Part shown: positions 24,416 to 33,448 of the stretch, one piece after another | How positions within the stretch are numbered: the stretch's first letter is position 1 | How the letters are laid out: each line of letters opens with the position of its first letter | Assembly: GCF_014284125.1 (NCBI RefSeq) | Contig: NZ_JACOFX010000004.1 | Coordinates: forward strand, 248,001 to 312,000 | Length of the DNA: 64,000 nt | Source: Undibacterium umbellatum | Lineage (GTDB): Bacteria; Pseudomonadota; Gammaproteobacteria; Burkholderiales; Burkholderiaceae_D | Reading direction: 5' to 3' | Translations under genes and position numbers: made by a program | The notes under the pieces: model-generated | Database searches by the model: none | Seen by the model: only the letters and a program-made list of their open reading frames with translations | Told to the model about the DNA's origin: nothing

Positions 24416-25600
24416 TCAAGCCATGCTTTCCAGCGCCCGCGCCAGCTTTTCCACATCATCAAGAGTATTCAGATAAGAGAAAGATGCCCGCGCAATGCTG
24501 TGCAGGCCACGTGCCTGCATGTCCAGCGGCGTGTACGGTACGCCATTGGCACCGATATAAATGCGCTCTTGCGCCAGTTTGTTTTTAAGTGCCACCGCAT
24601 CATGACCACGAAAATTGAAAGCGACGATGCCTGATTGCGCGCCCTCGCCCATGTCATGCAGGCTGATGGCGGGTATGCTGGCCAGCCTTGCGCGGCAGGC
24701 TTTTGCCAGCGCAGCGCTGACACTGCCGAGATTTTCCACGCCCAATGTCAGTGCGAGTTTGACGGATGCAGCAAGGCCCAGTTGCAGGGCCACGGCGGCT
24801 TCACTGGTTTCGAAGCGGCGGGCGCCCTGGCGTAACTGCACTTCGTCTGCTGCTATGGGGGCTGAGGATACATCGACCCAGGCAGGTTCCAGTTTATCGA
24901 GAAATGATTTGCTCACATACAGCAAGGCCGTGCCGCGTGGGCCGCGCAAGTGTTTGCGGCCTGCGCTTTTGAGCACATCGCATTGCAGTGCTTGCACATC
25001 AACAGGTACTTGGCCCAGGGCTTGCCCGGCATCGATGAGATAAGGCACGCCTGCTGCGGCAGTGACCTTGCCCACGGCAACTGCATCGTTGATGAGGCCG
25101 CCATTGGCGGGCAGCCAGGTTAGTGAAACCAGGCGCACGCGGCCGTCCATCATCTGCGCCAGTGCGGTGGCATTGACACTGCCATCGGCATGACAGGGGA
25201 TGGTTTCTACCGTGGCACCGGCTGCCTGTGCTGCGCGCTGGTAGTTTGCCAGGTTACCGCCCCATTCTTGTCTGCCTACCAGTATGCGGTCGCCCTGCTG
25301 CAATCTCGGCATGGCGGCGAATGCACTGCCAAAGCCGCTGGAGCCTGAGGTCATGAGGGCGATTTCATCGCTGCGGGCATTGATGAGTCTGGCGGCATCT
25401 TCACGCAATGCTTGCAGTTTGTCGGCCACCAGCAAGGCCGCTTCCATGGGGCCGACCTGTGCTTCCAGATCAAGATGTTCATGGATGGCTTGCAAGGCAG
25501 CCTGTGGCAATAGCGAAGCACCGGCATGGTTCAGGTGCAGGCCCTTATCCAGACCCGGAGTTTGCGCACGCAATTGAGCAAGCTGTTCAGTGCTGATCAT
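24416..25600 (-). CDS. Class V aminotransferase family PLP enzyme
   Basis: 394 residues with class V aminotransferase/cysteine desulfurase fold features: N-terminal HLNHAGASLLP, cofactor residues in TSGSSGFGSAF, Asp190 and Gln193 in YLIDAGQALGQ, and Schiff-base Lys216 in SAGRKHLRGPRG. The C-terminal lobe includes ARASFSYLNTLDDVEKL. There is no active-site Cys loop characteristic of desulfurases, so it is more likely an aminotransferase, lyase or epimerase acting on a small amino acid. It overlaps the RidA gene start by 4 bases (ATGA) and forms an operon with it and the oxidoreductase. Confidence 0.85.
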   Translation of the reverse strand: MISTEQLAQLRAQTPGLDKGLHLNHAGASLLPQAALQAIHEHLDLEAQVGPMEAALLVADKLQALREDAARLINARSDEIALMTSGSSGFGSAFAAMPRLQQGDRILVGRQEWGGNLANYQRAAQAAGATVETIPCHADGSVNATALAQMMDGRVRLVSLTWLPANGGLINDAVAVGKVTAAAGVPYLIDAGQALGQVPVDVQALQCDVLKSAGRKHLRGPRGTALLYVSKSFLDKLEPAWVDVSSAPIAADEVQLRQGARRFETSEAAVALQLGLAASVKLALTLGVENLGSVSAALAKACRARLASIPAISLHDMGEGAQSGIVAFNFRGHDAVALKNKLAQERIYIGANGVPYTPLDMQARGLHSIARASFSYLNTLDDVEKLARALESMA

Positions 25601-26061
25601 GCTGGCACCAGTTGCACTATCGCATCCACTTCAACGGCTGCACCCGTCGGCAGGCTGGATACCCCTATCGCCGTGCGTGCATGGCGGCCACGTTCACCGA
25701 GGGTGGCTACCATCAGGTCTGACGCGCCATTGGCGATGGCGCTATGGCTGTCAAAGTTTGGTGTTGCAGCAATGAAGACGCCCAGGCGCTGTACCTGGGC
25801 GATGCGTTCTACATCGCCACCAGTGACGGCATCGATGATGGCCAGCACACCGAGGGCGGCAATTTCTGCATCCTGTTTTGCGGCTTCCGGCGACAAGCCA
25901 GCGCCGACCACGCCAGCCTTGGCCGCACCGGGGCGGCCGATTTGTCCGGCGATGATGAGCAAATTACCTTGCAGGGTGTAGCTGAGATAATTGGCTGCCG
26001 GTGCCTTGACTGGTGGCAGGGTGTGGCCAAGTTCTTGCAGTTTTTGTGAGATGCTAGTCAT
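25597..26061 (-). CDS. RidA/YjgF-family enamine/imine deaminase
   Basis: 154 residues of the RidA family, which hydrolyses reactive enamine/imine intermediates made by PLP enzymes. Visible motifs are LLIIAGQIGR (about 34-43) and the C-terminal GRHARTAIGVSSLPTGAAVEVDAIV, containing the catalytic Arg and the conserved Glu of the family. It is about 25 residues longer than the shortest members, like the RutC/YjgH-type clade. Its gene lies between a PLP enzyme and a quinone oxidoreductase, so it probably detoxifies or processes the product of the neighbouring aminotransferase. Confidence 0.87.
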   Translation of the reverse strand: MTSISQKLQELGHTLPPVKAPAANYLSYTLQGNLLIIAGQIGRPGAAKAGVVGAGLSPEAAKQDAEIAALGVLAIIDAVTGGDVERIAQVQRLGVFIAATPNFDSHSAIANGASDLMVATLGERGRHARTAIGVSSLPTGAAVEVDAIVQLVPA

Positions 26062-26070
26062 GATGATTCT

Positions 26071-27045
26071 TTAGCTAAGTTGTGGATTAATCGAGAGCAA
26101 GAGCTTGCCTTGTGTGCCGCGCTCTGCCAGTGCAATATGGGCTTGGGCTACATCGGCCAAGGGATATTCTGCATGGATGCGCAAGCTGACCATGCCTGTG
26201 GCCAGATATTGAAATACCTTGCTGGCAGCTTCTTGCAATGCCTCAGCCGTGTTCAGATAATGCGGCAAGACCGGGCGCGTCAGGGTGATGCTCTTCTTCA
26301 TGAGTTGCAAGACATCGACAGGATCAGGCTGGCCGCTGGCTGCACCAAACAGGATGACGTGGCCACAAGCGGCGACTAGTTCCAGGCTTTGCGTGAATGT
26401 GCTTTTACCGACAGAATCGAACACCACATCCACGCCACGCCCCTGGGTTTGATCAAGCACCTGGGCAAGCCACTTGCTACCATCATCATAGCGAACAGGC
26501 TGTACGCCAACACTGCGCAACCAGTCTGCCTTACTGGCAGACGAGGCCGTTCCAAACACCGTCAAGCCACGTGCCAGCAGTATTTGCACCAGCCAGCCGC
26601 CAACCCCACCAGCCGCGGCATGCACCAGCACGGCACCAGACCTGGGCAAACGCGCCACCTGATCGACCAGCATGATGGCAGTCAGGCCATGCTCGATTGC
26701 CGCGCAGGCATCACGCAGGCTGACCTCATCCGGCACGCGCATCAGATGGGCGACAGGCACCGCTACCTGGCTCGCATAACTGCCCTGTACACCGATGGTG
26801 TAAGCCACTCTGTCACCCACGCGCCAGCTACTGTCTGCCGGGGCCGAGGCAACGATGCCCGTACCTTCTATACCCATGGCCCAGGGCAGTTTGACGCCAG
26901 GGTAACGGCCTTCGCGCTGGTAGATATCCACAAAATTCACCCCCGCCCAGGCGGCATTGACGATGACTTCGCCAGTTGGGGCAGGCACTTCTTGCAGTTG
27001 TAACTGCTCTGGCCCGCCGAACTGATTGACGATGATTGCTTGCAT
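26071..27045 (-). CDS. Quinone oxidoreductase (zeta-crystallin-type MDR enzyme)
   Basis: 324 residues from the ATG at 27045 (AGGAAAAAGCAA ribosome site; a longer frame extends to 27393 but overlaps the divergent LysR gene). It is an NADPH:quinone reductase of the medium-chain dehydrogenase superfamily, with the N-terminal GroES-like part (GVNFVDIYQREGRYPG, LPWAMGIEGTGIV) and the Rossmann motif HAAAGGVGGWLVQ. The catalytic zinc ligands of alcohol dehydrogenases are absent, as expected for the quinone-reductase branch. It is the first gene of the three-gene operon, 9 bases before the RidA gene, and divergent from a LysR regulator. Confidence 0.87.
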   Translation of the reverse strand: MQAIIVNQFGGPEQLQLQEVPAPTGEVIVNAAWAGVNFVDIYQREGRYPGVKLPWAMGIEGTGIVASAPADSSWRVGDRVAYTIGVQGSYASQVAVPVAHLMRVPDEVSLRDACAAIEHGLTAIMLVDQVARLPRSGAVLVHAAAGGVGGWLVQILLARGLTVFGTASSASKADWLRSVGVQPVRYDDGSKWLAQVLDQTQGRGVDVVFDSVGKSTFTQSLELVAACGHVILFGAASGQPDPVDVLQLMKKSITLTRPVLPHYLNTAEALQEAASKVFQYLATGMVSLRIHAEYPLADVAQAHIALAERGTQGKLLLSINPQLS

Positions 27046-27142
27046 TTGCTTTTTCCTGGATTGAACAATGCTGAAATTATTGTCGTAATATGTCAGGACA
27101 AAAAACGATACTTTCGCAATATGAGAGTGAGGAAAAATCAAT
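27046..27142. promoter_or_regulatory. Divergent control region of oxidoreductase operon and LysR gene
   Basis: 97 bases separating divergent start codons. It is AT-rich (ATTATTGTCGTAATATGTCA near 27076-27095). LysR regulators usually bind such shared regions; a T-N11-A type site could be placed here, but several positions fit, so none is called. Confidence 0.4.
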
Positions 27143-28084
27143 ATGCATGGCAAACTGCCGCCCCTGTTCACCCTGCAAGCCTTTGAGGCAGCCTCGCGCC
27201 TGGGCAGCTTTAGCCGTGCAGCAGAAGAATTGAGCCTGACGCCCGGTGCCATCAGCCGCCAGATACGCCAGCTGGAAGACTGGAGCGGCCTCACTCTGTT
27301 CAAGCGCCATGGCCCAAAGGTGAGCCTGACGGACGATGGCACCGCCCTGCTGACGCGCCTGGCCGGGCCTTTGTCTGCCCTGCACCAGGCCATTTACCCG
27401 CCAGCCGACACCACCCAGAAAACCCTGCACATAGCCACCCTGGCATCGATCGCCAAAGAATGGCTATTGCCGCGCCTGGGCAGCTTTAGTTCTGCCAATC
27501 CACATATCCGCCTGATCATTGATACCGACTATGCCCTGGTGCGCGCTGCACCGCGCGTGGCCATGGTGGCGATACGCCACGGCAGCCGCCAAAGCACAGA
27601 CCAGATTTGCGAAACCCTGTTCACAGACCGGCTCATGGCCCTGACTTCTCCAGAACTCAAAGCGAAGCTGGGCACCGATCCCACATCCTGGCCCGCCAGC
27701 GCCATGCTGCAACACCTGTCGCTGGACCCGGCAGCATGGCTTGCATCCGCAGACATGCCAGAAGACTTTACACTGCAAGGCCAAGCCTTTAACGATGCCG
27801 ACGTGCTGCTCGAAGCAGCCCAGCTTGGCCAGGGCATTGCCCTTGGCCGCCTCTCCATCGCCTGGCGGCGCTTGCAGGCGGGCAGCCTGGTCCTGGCCTG
27901 CGACACCATTTGCCCAACGCCACGCGACAACCTCCTGATCTTGCGAGAAGATAGCGCCAGCTTGCCCGAAGTACATGCCTTTACCACCTGGCTGCGCGAA
28001 CAGGCAGGTGCATGGCAGCTGGAAGTGGATGCATTTGATAAGTATCAACGCAAGAACAAAGACATTGGCCCATCTGGAAATTAA
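27143..28084 (+). CDS. LysR-family transcriptional regulator (GcvA-like)
   Basis: 313 residues. The N-terminal winged HTH is LysR-typical: LFTLQAFEAASRLGSFSRAA followed by EELSLTPGAISRQIRQLE. The C-terminal effector domain resembles GcvA/AmpR-type regulators (LHIATLASIAKEWLLPRL, ARVAMVAIRHG region, DNLLILR near the end). GAGGAAAAATCA precedes the ATG. It is divergent from the quinone oxidoreductase-RidA-aminotransferase operon, which is its probable target. Confidence 0.9.
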   Translation: MHGKLPPLFTLQAFEAASRLGSFSRAAEELSLTPGAISRQIRQLEDWSGLTLFKRHGPKVSLTDDGTALLTRLAGPLSALHQAIYPPADTTQKTLHIATLASIAKEWLLPRLGSFSSANPHIRLIIDTDYALVRAAPRVAMVAIRHGSRQSTDQICETLFTDRLMALTSPELKAKLGTDPTSWPASAMLQHLSLDPAAWLASADMPEDFTLQGQAFNDADVLLEAAQLGQGIALGRLSIAWRRLQAGSLVLACDTICPTPRDNLLILREDSASLPEVHAFTTWLREQAGAWQLEVDAFDKYQRKNKDIGPSGN

Positions 28085-28207
28085 ATACCTGCATGGAACT
28101 GGTGGGCACAAGGGCCTGATACAAGATGTTTCTTGGTCATTTCACTGACGAAAACGCAAATGAAGACTAAAATGTAGTCTACGCAGTCTTTCAGTGAGAG
28201 TGGCTAC

Positions 28208-28891
28208 ATGAAACCCGTCAGCAAGACCCCAGAATTAGCAAGCACAAGCGCAATCGTTGGAATACTAGGCATCGCGACTTTAGCCGGGCTACTGTATGTC
28301 ACGATTACCGATACCACTCACACTGCAGCCCCCATCAAACTGACACAGGCCAGCACCAAACTTGCAGGCAACACACCGGCGTCTGGCAAAGCTGGCTGGA
28401 ATCAATTAAATCCTGCACAGCAAAAAGCCTTGCTGCCCCTGCAATTGCAATGGGACAAGCTCGATGAAAAGGATAAAGCGAAATGGCTGAAAATTGCCAA
28501 CCGCTATGCCAGCCTGGCACCTGAAGAACAAAAACGCTTTCATAAGCGCATGGAATCATGGGCGCAACTCAGCCCCGAACAAAAACAAATCGCCCGCCTG
28601 AATTATTCCCAGGCAAAGAAACTCGAAGCCACACAAAAATCCAAACAGTGGGAGGCCTACCAGCAACTACCCGCAGAACAAAAGCAATTGTTGGCCAGCG
28701 GCGTGCCACCTCAATTCGCCAAAGTACCATCACCCAAGCCACTGGCTGACACCATCAATACGGCACTGGAAAGTAACCCAGCATCAGCATCCGTCAATGA
28801 ACAAAGCGCCGCATCTGCCAGCATAGGAGCTGACCAGGATGCCCGGAGTACGCCGGGTTTTCAGGCTGATTTGACTGGGGTGGGGAAGTAA
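28208..28891 (+). CDS. DUF3106-domain membrane-anchored protein
   Basis: 227 residues. One N-terminal transmembrane helix (AIVGILGIATLAGLLYVTI, about 17-35) is followed by the DUF3106 helical domain (residues 63-150), with its characteristic repeats of the form LxPxQQKxL and LxPEEQKRFHKRMESW, LSPEQKQIARLNY. The C-terminal 60 residues are low-complexity. DUF3106 proteins are usual in betaproteobacteria, often before an RDD-family gene, which is missing here. Function unknown, presumably envelope-associated. Confidence 0.82.
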   Translation: MKPVSKTPELASTSAIVGILGIATLAGLLYVTITDTTHTAAPIKLTQASTKLAGNTPASGKAGWNQLNPAQQKALLPLQLQWDKLDEKDKAKWLKIANRYASLAPEEQKRFHKRMESWAQLSPEQKQIARLNYSQAKKLEATQKSKQWEAYQQLPAEQKQLLASGVPPQFAKVPSPKPLADTINTALESNPASASVNEQSAASASIGADQDARSTPGFQADLTGVGK

Positions 28892-29359
28892 GGTTTTCAC
28901 GACGTTCTTATGAATTTTTCAGCGCCATGTTAGCGAGATGGGTGGCAATGGCATTGAGCAAACCAGTCACCCAACAACAATTTTCTACATGGAGAGTGTC
29001 TGTGCAAAATTACAAATTGATTTTTCCAATTTTTCTTTTGACCTTAAGTCAAATCGTATCAGGAGAAACTATGCTGGAAAAGATAAGTTAAAAAGCAGTG
29101 AACCTTTTAAGAAAAACATTCGCCTTATCGATGCAAAACAAAATGCTGAAGCAACTGCCGTTGTAGCTGCGCGCGGGATACCAGGCAAATCTCAGTGTGA
29201 TCTGAAACAGCAATCGATTCAATTCGAGTTGTCACGACTAAAATGATCTTCACATCGGATAACGTTTGATGGCGAGGTCGCACAGGTGCGATTAGCTGTA
29301 TTAGTTTTGATATTTTCCGGCTTGATATTTGGCGAGGATGATACCTATTTCGGGCTACC
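28892..29359. other. Intergenic region containing a decayed small gene
   Basis: About 470 bases between convergent genes. Apart from the frameshifted exported-protein candidate at 29002-29246, described separately, I see no gene. Bases 29247-29359 contain nothing recognisable. Confidence 0.4.
29002..29246 (+). pseudogene. Possible frameshifted small exported protein
   Basis: From GTG 29002, 5 bases after GGAGAG, the frame reads VQNYKLIFPIFLLTLSQIVS, a convincing signal peptide, followed by GETMLEKIS and a stop. In the adjacent frame a continuous coding-like stretch (KLKSSEPFKKNIRLIDAKQN, then AEATAVVAARGIPG) runs on to 29246. Joining the frames at the GGAAAAGATAAG stretch would give a secreted protein of about 80 residues. 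This could be a genuine frameshift, a sequencing error in the A-run, or coincidence. Confidence 0.35.
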
Positions 29360-29812
29360 TCAATTGCCCTTATAAATCCCCGCTTCCAAGGTGTACTCGC
29401 CACTGCGCACGTAGTAGGTGGATTTGTTTTCCAGTTGTTTGGTGACAGGATTATTGTAGCGATAATCAACCCAGCCTTTGCCCTTGGCTTTTGCGCCTTC
29501 GACAATTTCTTTGCGGAAGAATTTGCCGTCAGCATCGGGCAAGACTATCATGTTTTTTCCTATCAATTTGGGATTGATAGGATGCGCCAGGGTGGTGCCA
29601 TCGAGGCTACGCACGACGAGGTAAAGGTCGCCTTTGACGAATTCAGGGTTTTTGTTATTCACTTCTTTGATGAGTGCTTCAACACTGTTTTTCTTGACGT
29701 AGGCCAGACCTTTTTCAACCATGTCTATGGCGTCAGCCGGGCTGTCAGCATAAGCATTCGGGAAAATCATGGCACTTAACAGTGCCAGAGAGATCATTGC
29801 AAATCGCTTCAT
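29360..29812 (-). CDS. Periplasmic single-Cache domain protein
   Basis: 150 residues with a Sec signal (FAMISLALLSAMIFPNAYA) and a single Cache domain: the N-terminal helix DAIDMVEKGLAYVKKN, DLYLVVRSLDGTTLAHP and LIGKNMIVLPDADGKFF, and C-terminal GWVDYRYNNP and YTLEAGIYKGN. Cache domains sense small organic ligands and are usually the extracellular part of receptors; free-standing periplasmic versions are common. GGAGACATC precedes the ATG. It may act as a soluble ligand-binding protein for a sensor elsewhere. Confidence 0.82.
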   Translation of the reverse strand: MKRFAMISLALLSAMIFPNAYADSPADAIDMVEKGLAYVKKNSVEALIKEVNNKNPEFVKGDLYLVVRSLDGTTLAHPINPKLIGKNMIVLPDADGKFFRKEIVEGAKAKGKGWVDYRYNNPVTKQLENKSTYYVRSGEYTLEAGIYKGN

Positions 29813-29964
29813 GATGTCTCCCGATGTGATAATGTTTCCTCAGTATATGCAAGGAGCATAGCTGAGACAAGATAAATTGCTGGCTTGCCTGTCGGTAGTG
29901 TGTATTGTCTTCAGGGATGCTGAAACGATACCGTTCGCCGGAAGGCATGGCTTAGCATGCCAAA

Positions 29965-31008
29965 TCATTCAAGTGCTGACAGCGCACCTTCCGTCACTAC
30001 CAGCAACACGCAACTATCACCATCGATCCCATGTTCTGCTCTTAATGCAGGGTCTGCTGCGACATGCAGTAAACCCGCCAGGCCAGCACAGCCGGATGCG
30101 GTGCTGGCTGGGCCGCCGTAGGTTTGCATGATGCTGATGGCAGCCTGTAATTGCGCTTCGCTGACGCTGATGGCGCTGGCCTGGTGTTGCAGCAAAATCG
30201 CCAGTGCCGGGGCAGACGCCAGGCCGCAGGAGAGCATCTGGGCGCTAGTATCCAGGTCACCAGTGACATTGATCGGGCTGCCTGCTTGCAGGGCCAGGGA
30301 GACACAGGCGGCTGATGCAGGTTCGACGGCGATGATGCGGCGTGGGTCGCACATGCCGCCGCGCAAGCCCTGCGCCATCGCGGCGGCCAGGCCACCAACG
30401 CCTGCCTGGATGAAAAGGTGGCTGGGCCGCTGCGCCAGCTCTGTCGGCAATTGCTGTTGCAATTCTGTACAGATCAGGCCATAACCATCCATGACGTCCT
30501 GCACAACGATGTCATGCGGGTCTGCCGATGTGTCTGCCACCAGCAAGCCTGCGCCGCTACTGGCGGCGGCTGCGGCTTGCAAGACCGCTTCATCATAGCT
30601 GCCCTTGATCCAGACGACTTCACCACCCAGATGCTGTATGCGCTCTGCCCTGGTTGCTGCCACGCCCTCTGGCAAGTAGATGATGGCTTTTGTGCCTGCG
30701 CGTTTGGCTGCGGCTGTGACTGCCAGGCCGTGGTTACCATCGCTGGCGCAAATGAGTCGGGGTAGCCTGGTGGCTGTTTGGAGTTCTTCCAGCGTCGCTT
30801 TGCCTGTGGCGCGGGCCAGTGCGCGCAAGGCCGCGACCATGCCGCCCAGTACCTTGAAATTACCTAGCGGGCGCTGGTTTTCTGCCTTGACCAGAACGCG
30901 CCGGACTCTGGCCGCGGCAGCCATTTGTGGCAAGTCCAGCAAGTCTGTGGCCTGATAAGCATTCAGCAGGTCGGATGCCTGTATATGGTGTAGTGATGTG
31001 GTTTTCAT
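29965..31008 (-). CDS. Diaminopropionate ammonia-lyase-like PLP enzyme (fold type II)
   Basis: About 347 residues; the frame also starts at a GTG two codons earlier. It is a threonine-dehydratase-superfamily protein whose motifs follow diaminopropionate ammonia-lyase: Schiff-base Lys in LGNFKVLGGMV (about residue 52), SDGNHGLAVTAAAKRAG, KAIIYLPEGVAATRAERI, GSYDEAVLQAAA, DVMDGYGLICTE and the phosphate-binding AGVGGLAAA. Such enzymes deaminate 2,3-diaminopropionate or related beta-substituted amino acids to pyruvate and ammonia. Shorter than typical DpaL (about 400). An Lrp-type regulator lies nearby. Confidence 0.82.
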   Translation of the reverse strand: MKTTSLHHIQASDLLNAYQATDLLDLPQMAAAARVRRVLVKAENQRPLGNFKVLGGMVAALRALARATGKATLEELQTATRLPRLICASDGNHGLAVTAAAKRAGTKAIIYLPEGVAATRAERIQHLGGEVVWIKGSYDEAVLQAAAAASSGAGLLVADTSADPHDIVVQDVMDGYGLICTELQQQLPTELAQRPSHLFIQAGVGGLAAAMAQGLRGGMCDPRRIIAVEPASAACVSLALQAGSPINVTGDLDTSAQMLSCGLASAPALAILLQHQASAISVSEAQLQAAISIMQTYGGPASTASGCAGLAGLLHVAADPALRAEHGIDGDSCVLLVVTEGALSALE

Positions 31009-31157
31009 CTGCACAGATTACCGTTTCGCCAAAAATCTACGCCGCAAAGATGGTGAGAACTTGCCAGAAACAGGCAGATTACAGCCCTCCATTGCGTCGA
31101 AAACGCGCGAGACTGGGATTAGCATGGGGCAGTCTCTCACTACATGAAAACATCGCC

Positions 31158-31775
31158 ATGCAATTACTTTATCAAACCCATTCTCCCTATGCACGCAAAG
31201 CCCTGGTATTTGCACATGAAGCCGGCCTGGCTGGCCAGTTGGAAGTCATCCACCATGAAACCAGCCCGACCAACCGCAATGAAGCCGTCTATGCACAAAA
31301 CCCGCTGGGCAAAGTGCCGGTATTGTTGCGGCCTGGCTTGCCACCTGTTTTTGATTCTGATGTGATTTGCGAGTACCTGGACAGCCTGCACACGGGCCAC
31401 CCGCTCATCCCCTTGCAGGGCGAAGCACGCTGGCATGCCTTGCGGGTGCAGGCCGTCGCCAAGGGGATGGCAGACTCTGGCATTGCAGTACGCTGGGAAA
31501 CCTCGCGCCGGCCAGAAGCCTTGCGCTATCCGCCATTGCGTGATGGCCATACACAAAAACTGCTGGCCAGTTATGACTGGCTGGAGCAGGAACTGGATGT
31601 GGGCGGCGCGGTGCATGTCGGCCATATCGCCGTGGCAACATCGCTGAGCTGGCTGGAGTTTCGTGAGCTACCTGGCTTCAGGGATCAACGACCAAAATTG
31701 ACGGCATGGTATGAAGCCTTCATCGCACGACCATCGATGCTGGCGACGCCTTTATCAGGTGAAACCCAGGACTAA
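31158..31775 (+). CDS. Glutathione S-transferase family protein
   Basis: 205 residues from the ATG at 31158; a longer frame to 30927 overlaps the divergent lyase gene. The N-terminal thioredoxin-like domain has SPYARKALVFAHEAGL with a candidate catalytic Ser/Tyr and the glutathione-binding NPLGKVPVLLRPG plus FDSDVICEYLD (Asp-Ser pair). The helical C-terminal domain follows, with HIAVATSLSWLEFR. It resembles the beta/nu-like GSTs of proteobacteria. Substrate unknown. Confidence 0.85.
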   Translation: MQLLYQTHSPYARKALVFAHEAGLAGQLEVIHHETSPTNRNEAVYAQNPLGKVPVLLRPGLPPVFDSDVICEYLDSLHTGHPLIPLQGEARWHALRVQAVAKGMADSGIAVRWETSRRPEALRYPPLRDGHTQKLLASYDWLEQELDVGGAVHVGHIAVATSLSWLEFRELPGFRDQRPKLTAWYEAFIARPSMLATPLSGETQD

Positions 31776-31785
31776 TGGATTAACA

Positions 31786-32262
31786 TTATTCTGCCTCATC
31801 CAGCGGCACAGGAATACTCAAGCCACGCTTGACCAGCCCCAGGGCGACGTTGGTGGTGTAGCGTTTGACGTTGGCATTTTCTTGCAGCAGGCGCGACATC
31901 AGTGCTTCGAAGGCTTCCATGTGAGGTGCCGTGACGATGAGGACAAAATCGACTTCGCCGGTGACATAGAAGGCTTGCTGTATTTGTTCTTGCTCATTGA
32001 GCCAGGAACGCAATTGTGCCAGCAGCTCTGGTCGCTCGCGTTCTACTTCCAGCGAGACGATGAAGAAATTGGGGCGGCCTATTTGAGCAGGGTCAAGCAC
32101 CGCGGCATCACGCATGATGACACCCTGCTCGCGCATGCGGCGCAAGCGTCTTTGTATGGCCGAAGGTGACAAGGCCACCTGTTCGGCAAGGCGCTCAGCC
32201 GCCAGGCTGGAATCTTGCTGAACCAGGTTGAGTAACTGGCGGTCGAATCGGTCGAGTTGCAT
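31786..32262 (-). CDS. Lrp/AsnC-family transcriptional regulator
   Basis: 158 residues: N-terminal HTH (LDRFDRQLLNLVQQDSSLAA, AEQVALSPSAIQRRLRRM) and a C-terminal RAM ligand domain (FFIVSLEVERE, VTGEVDFVLIVTAPHMEAF). Lrp-type proteins respond to amino acids. It is convergent with the GST gene (10 bases between stops). The diaminopropionate-lyase-like gene, on the far side of GST, is a plausible amino-acid-related target. Confidence 0.9.
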   Translation of the reverse strand: MQLDRFDRQLLNLVQQDSSLAAERLAEQVALSPSAIQRRLRRMREQGVIMRDAAVLDPAQIGRPNFFIVSLEVERERPELLAQLRSWLNEQEQIQQAFYVTGEVDFVLIVTAPHMEAFEALMSRLLQENANVKRYTTNVALGLVKRGLSIPVPLDEAE

Positions 32263-32342
32263 GGCGAATGTGAGCTAAGTCGTCAGGAAGTGATCTGGTG
32301 CGGAATTGTAGCACCTGGAACTTCTAACTCATTTATGCAAAC

Positions 32343-33275
32343 TTATTTGCGCGGTTTTGCCTTGACAGGAAAAGCCATGCCAAACACCTGCCTAGCCAGC
32401 GGGTGAGCATCTTCAGGCAACCGGCCTTCGTAGTAAGAAGCGATGGTTTCCAGAAAGTCGCGGCGGGCAAGGACGGCATTAATCTGTTCTATGGCTTGTT
32501 CGCCAAACGGGCTTTTGGCGCATGCAACATAACCCAGCAGGAAAGGGGGTTGCTCTTGCAGGGGATAGAATTTCAGGTCGACAAAATCTGCACTGTCACG
32601 ACTGTTCAAAAAACTGGCTTCATAGGGATAGCCGAGGATCAGGTTAACGCGACCCAGGGCATTCATCTGGAACAGGCTTTTCGCCGCATTGGGGGCGCTG
32701 TTGAGAAGGATGTTTTTCTTGCCCTTATCCTTATAGATCTGCAATAGTTCATCAATGGCAGCACCATAGCTGCGGCCACTTTGCACGCCAACAGTCAGGG
32801 CCTCGTCCTCCAGCAGCCTGCTCAGGTTGAGTTTGTCGCCCGCCCCCAGATACGGGCGCAATTGCGCAATCTGCGCACGCGGCATCATGGCACCGGGTGA
32901 TATCTGGGCAAAGAATGGCGTTGAGAACACCATGGTTTTTTCGCGCTCGGCATTTTTAAACAGGCCCAGGGCACAGGCATTGGGTTCATCTCTGAGCATC
33001 AACTCCAGACGCTTGAGCGGCACGTGGATGAGCTTGTGCTGGTAGGCAGGCAAGGCGGGGATGAGATGGCGTTTCAAAGCAAGATCAAGGATGCCCTCAG
33101 CCTTGTTTGGACCCTCAGGGATATACAGCGGTGGCAAAGGATAGACATACCAGTTGATCTCGCCCGCAGTCTCCCCAGCAGCCTGGCTCATGCCACTGGC
33201 AAGCAAGCCAGCGGCCAGGGCTATTCCCTTGAACCACTTTCCAGCAAACGCATGCAGAAACGAAGCACCCCGCAT
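32343..33275 (-). CDS. Periplasmic substrate-binding protein (family 3 / TIGR02285-like)
   Basis: 310 residues with a Sec signal (KGIALAAGLLASGMSQAAG, cleavage near residue 33). The mature part has the amino-acid-binding (SBP_bac_3) pattern with INWYVYPLPPLYIPEGPNKA at the start, CALGLFKNAEREKTMVFSTP, and LGYVACAKSPFGEQAIEQIN near the end; this most resembles the TIGR02285 group. There is no transporter gene beside it. A GGAGAGGG ribosome site supports the start. A role in amino-acid sensing or as an orphan binding protein is likely. Confidence 0.78.
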   Translation of the reverse strand: MRGASFLHAFAGKWFKGIALAAGLLASGMSQAAGETAGEINWYVYPLPPLYIPEGPNKAEGILDLALKRHLIPALPAYQHKLIHVPLKRLELMLRDEPNACALGLFKNAEREKTMVFSTPFFAQISPGAMMPRAQIAQLRPYLGAGDKLNLSRLLEDEALTVGVQSGRSYGAAIDELLQIYKDKGKKNILLNSAPNAAKSLFQMNALGRVNLILGYPYEASFLNSRDSADFVDLKFYPLQEQPPFLLGYVACAKSPFGEQAIEQINAVLARRDFLETIASYYEGRLPEDAHPLARQVFGMAFPVKAKPRK

Positions 33276-33448
33276 TCACCCTCTCCTCTTCACTACTTGT
33301 CATAGTACAGCACAAGTATGTCACATTTTGCATATTTGACAAAGATGGAAGAGAGGCGTCTTTGCTGGATGCGGAGTGCGCACCATCATTGTTTTTCATA
33401 CGTCAAAGACTGTGCGCGCAGTGCTCCCTATTGTGAGGCCAGAATTAC

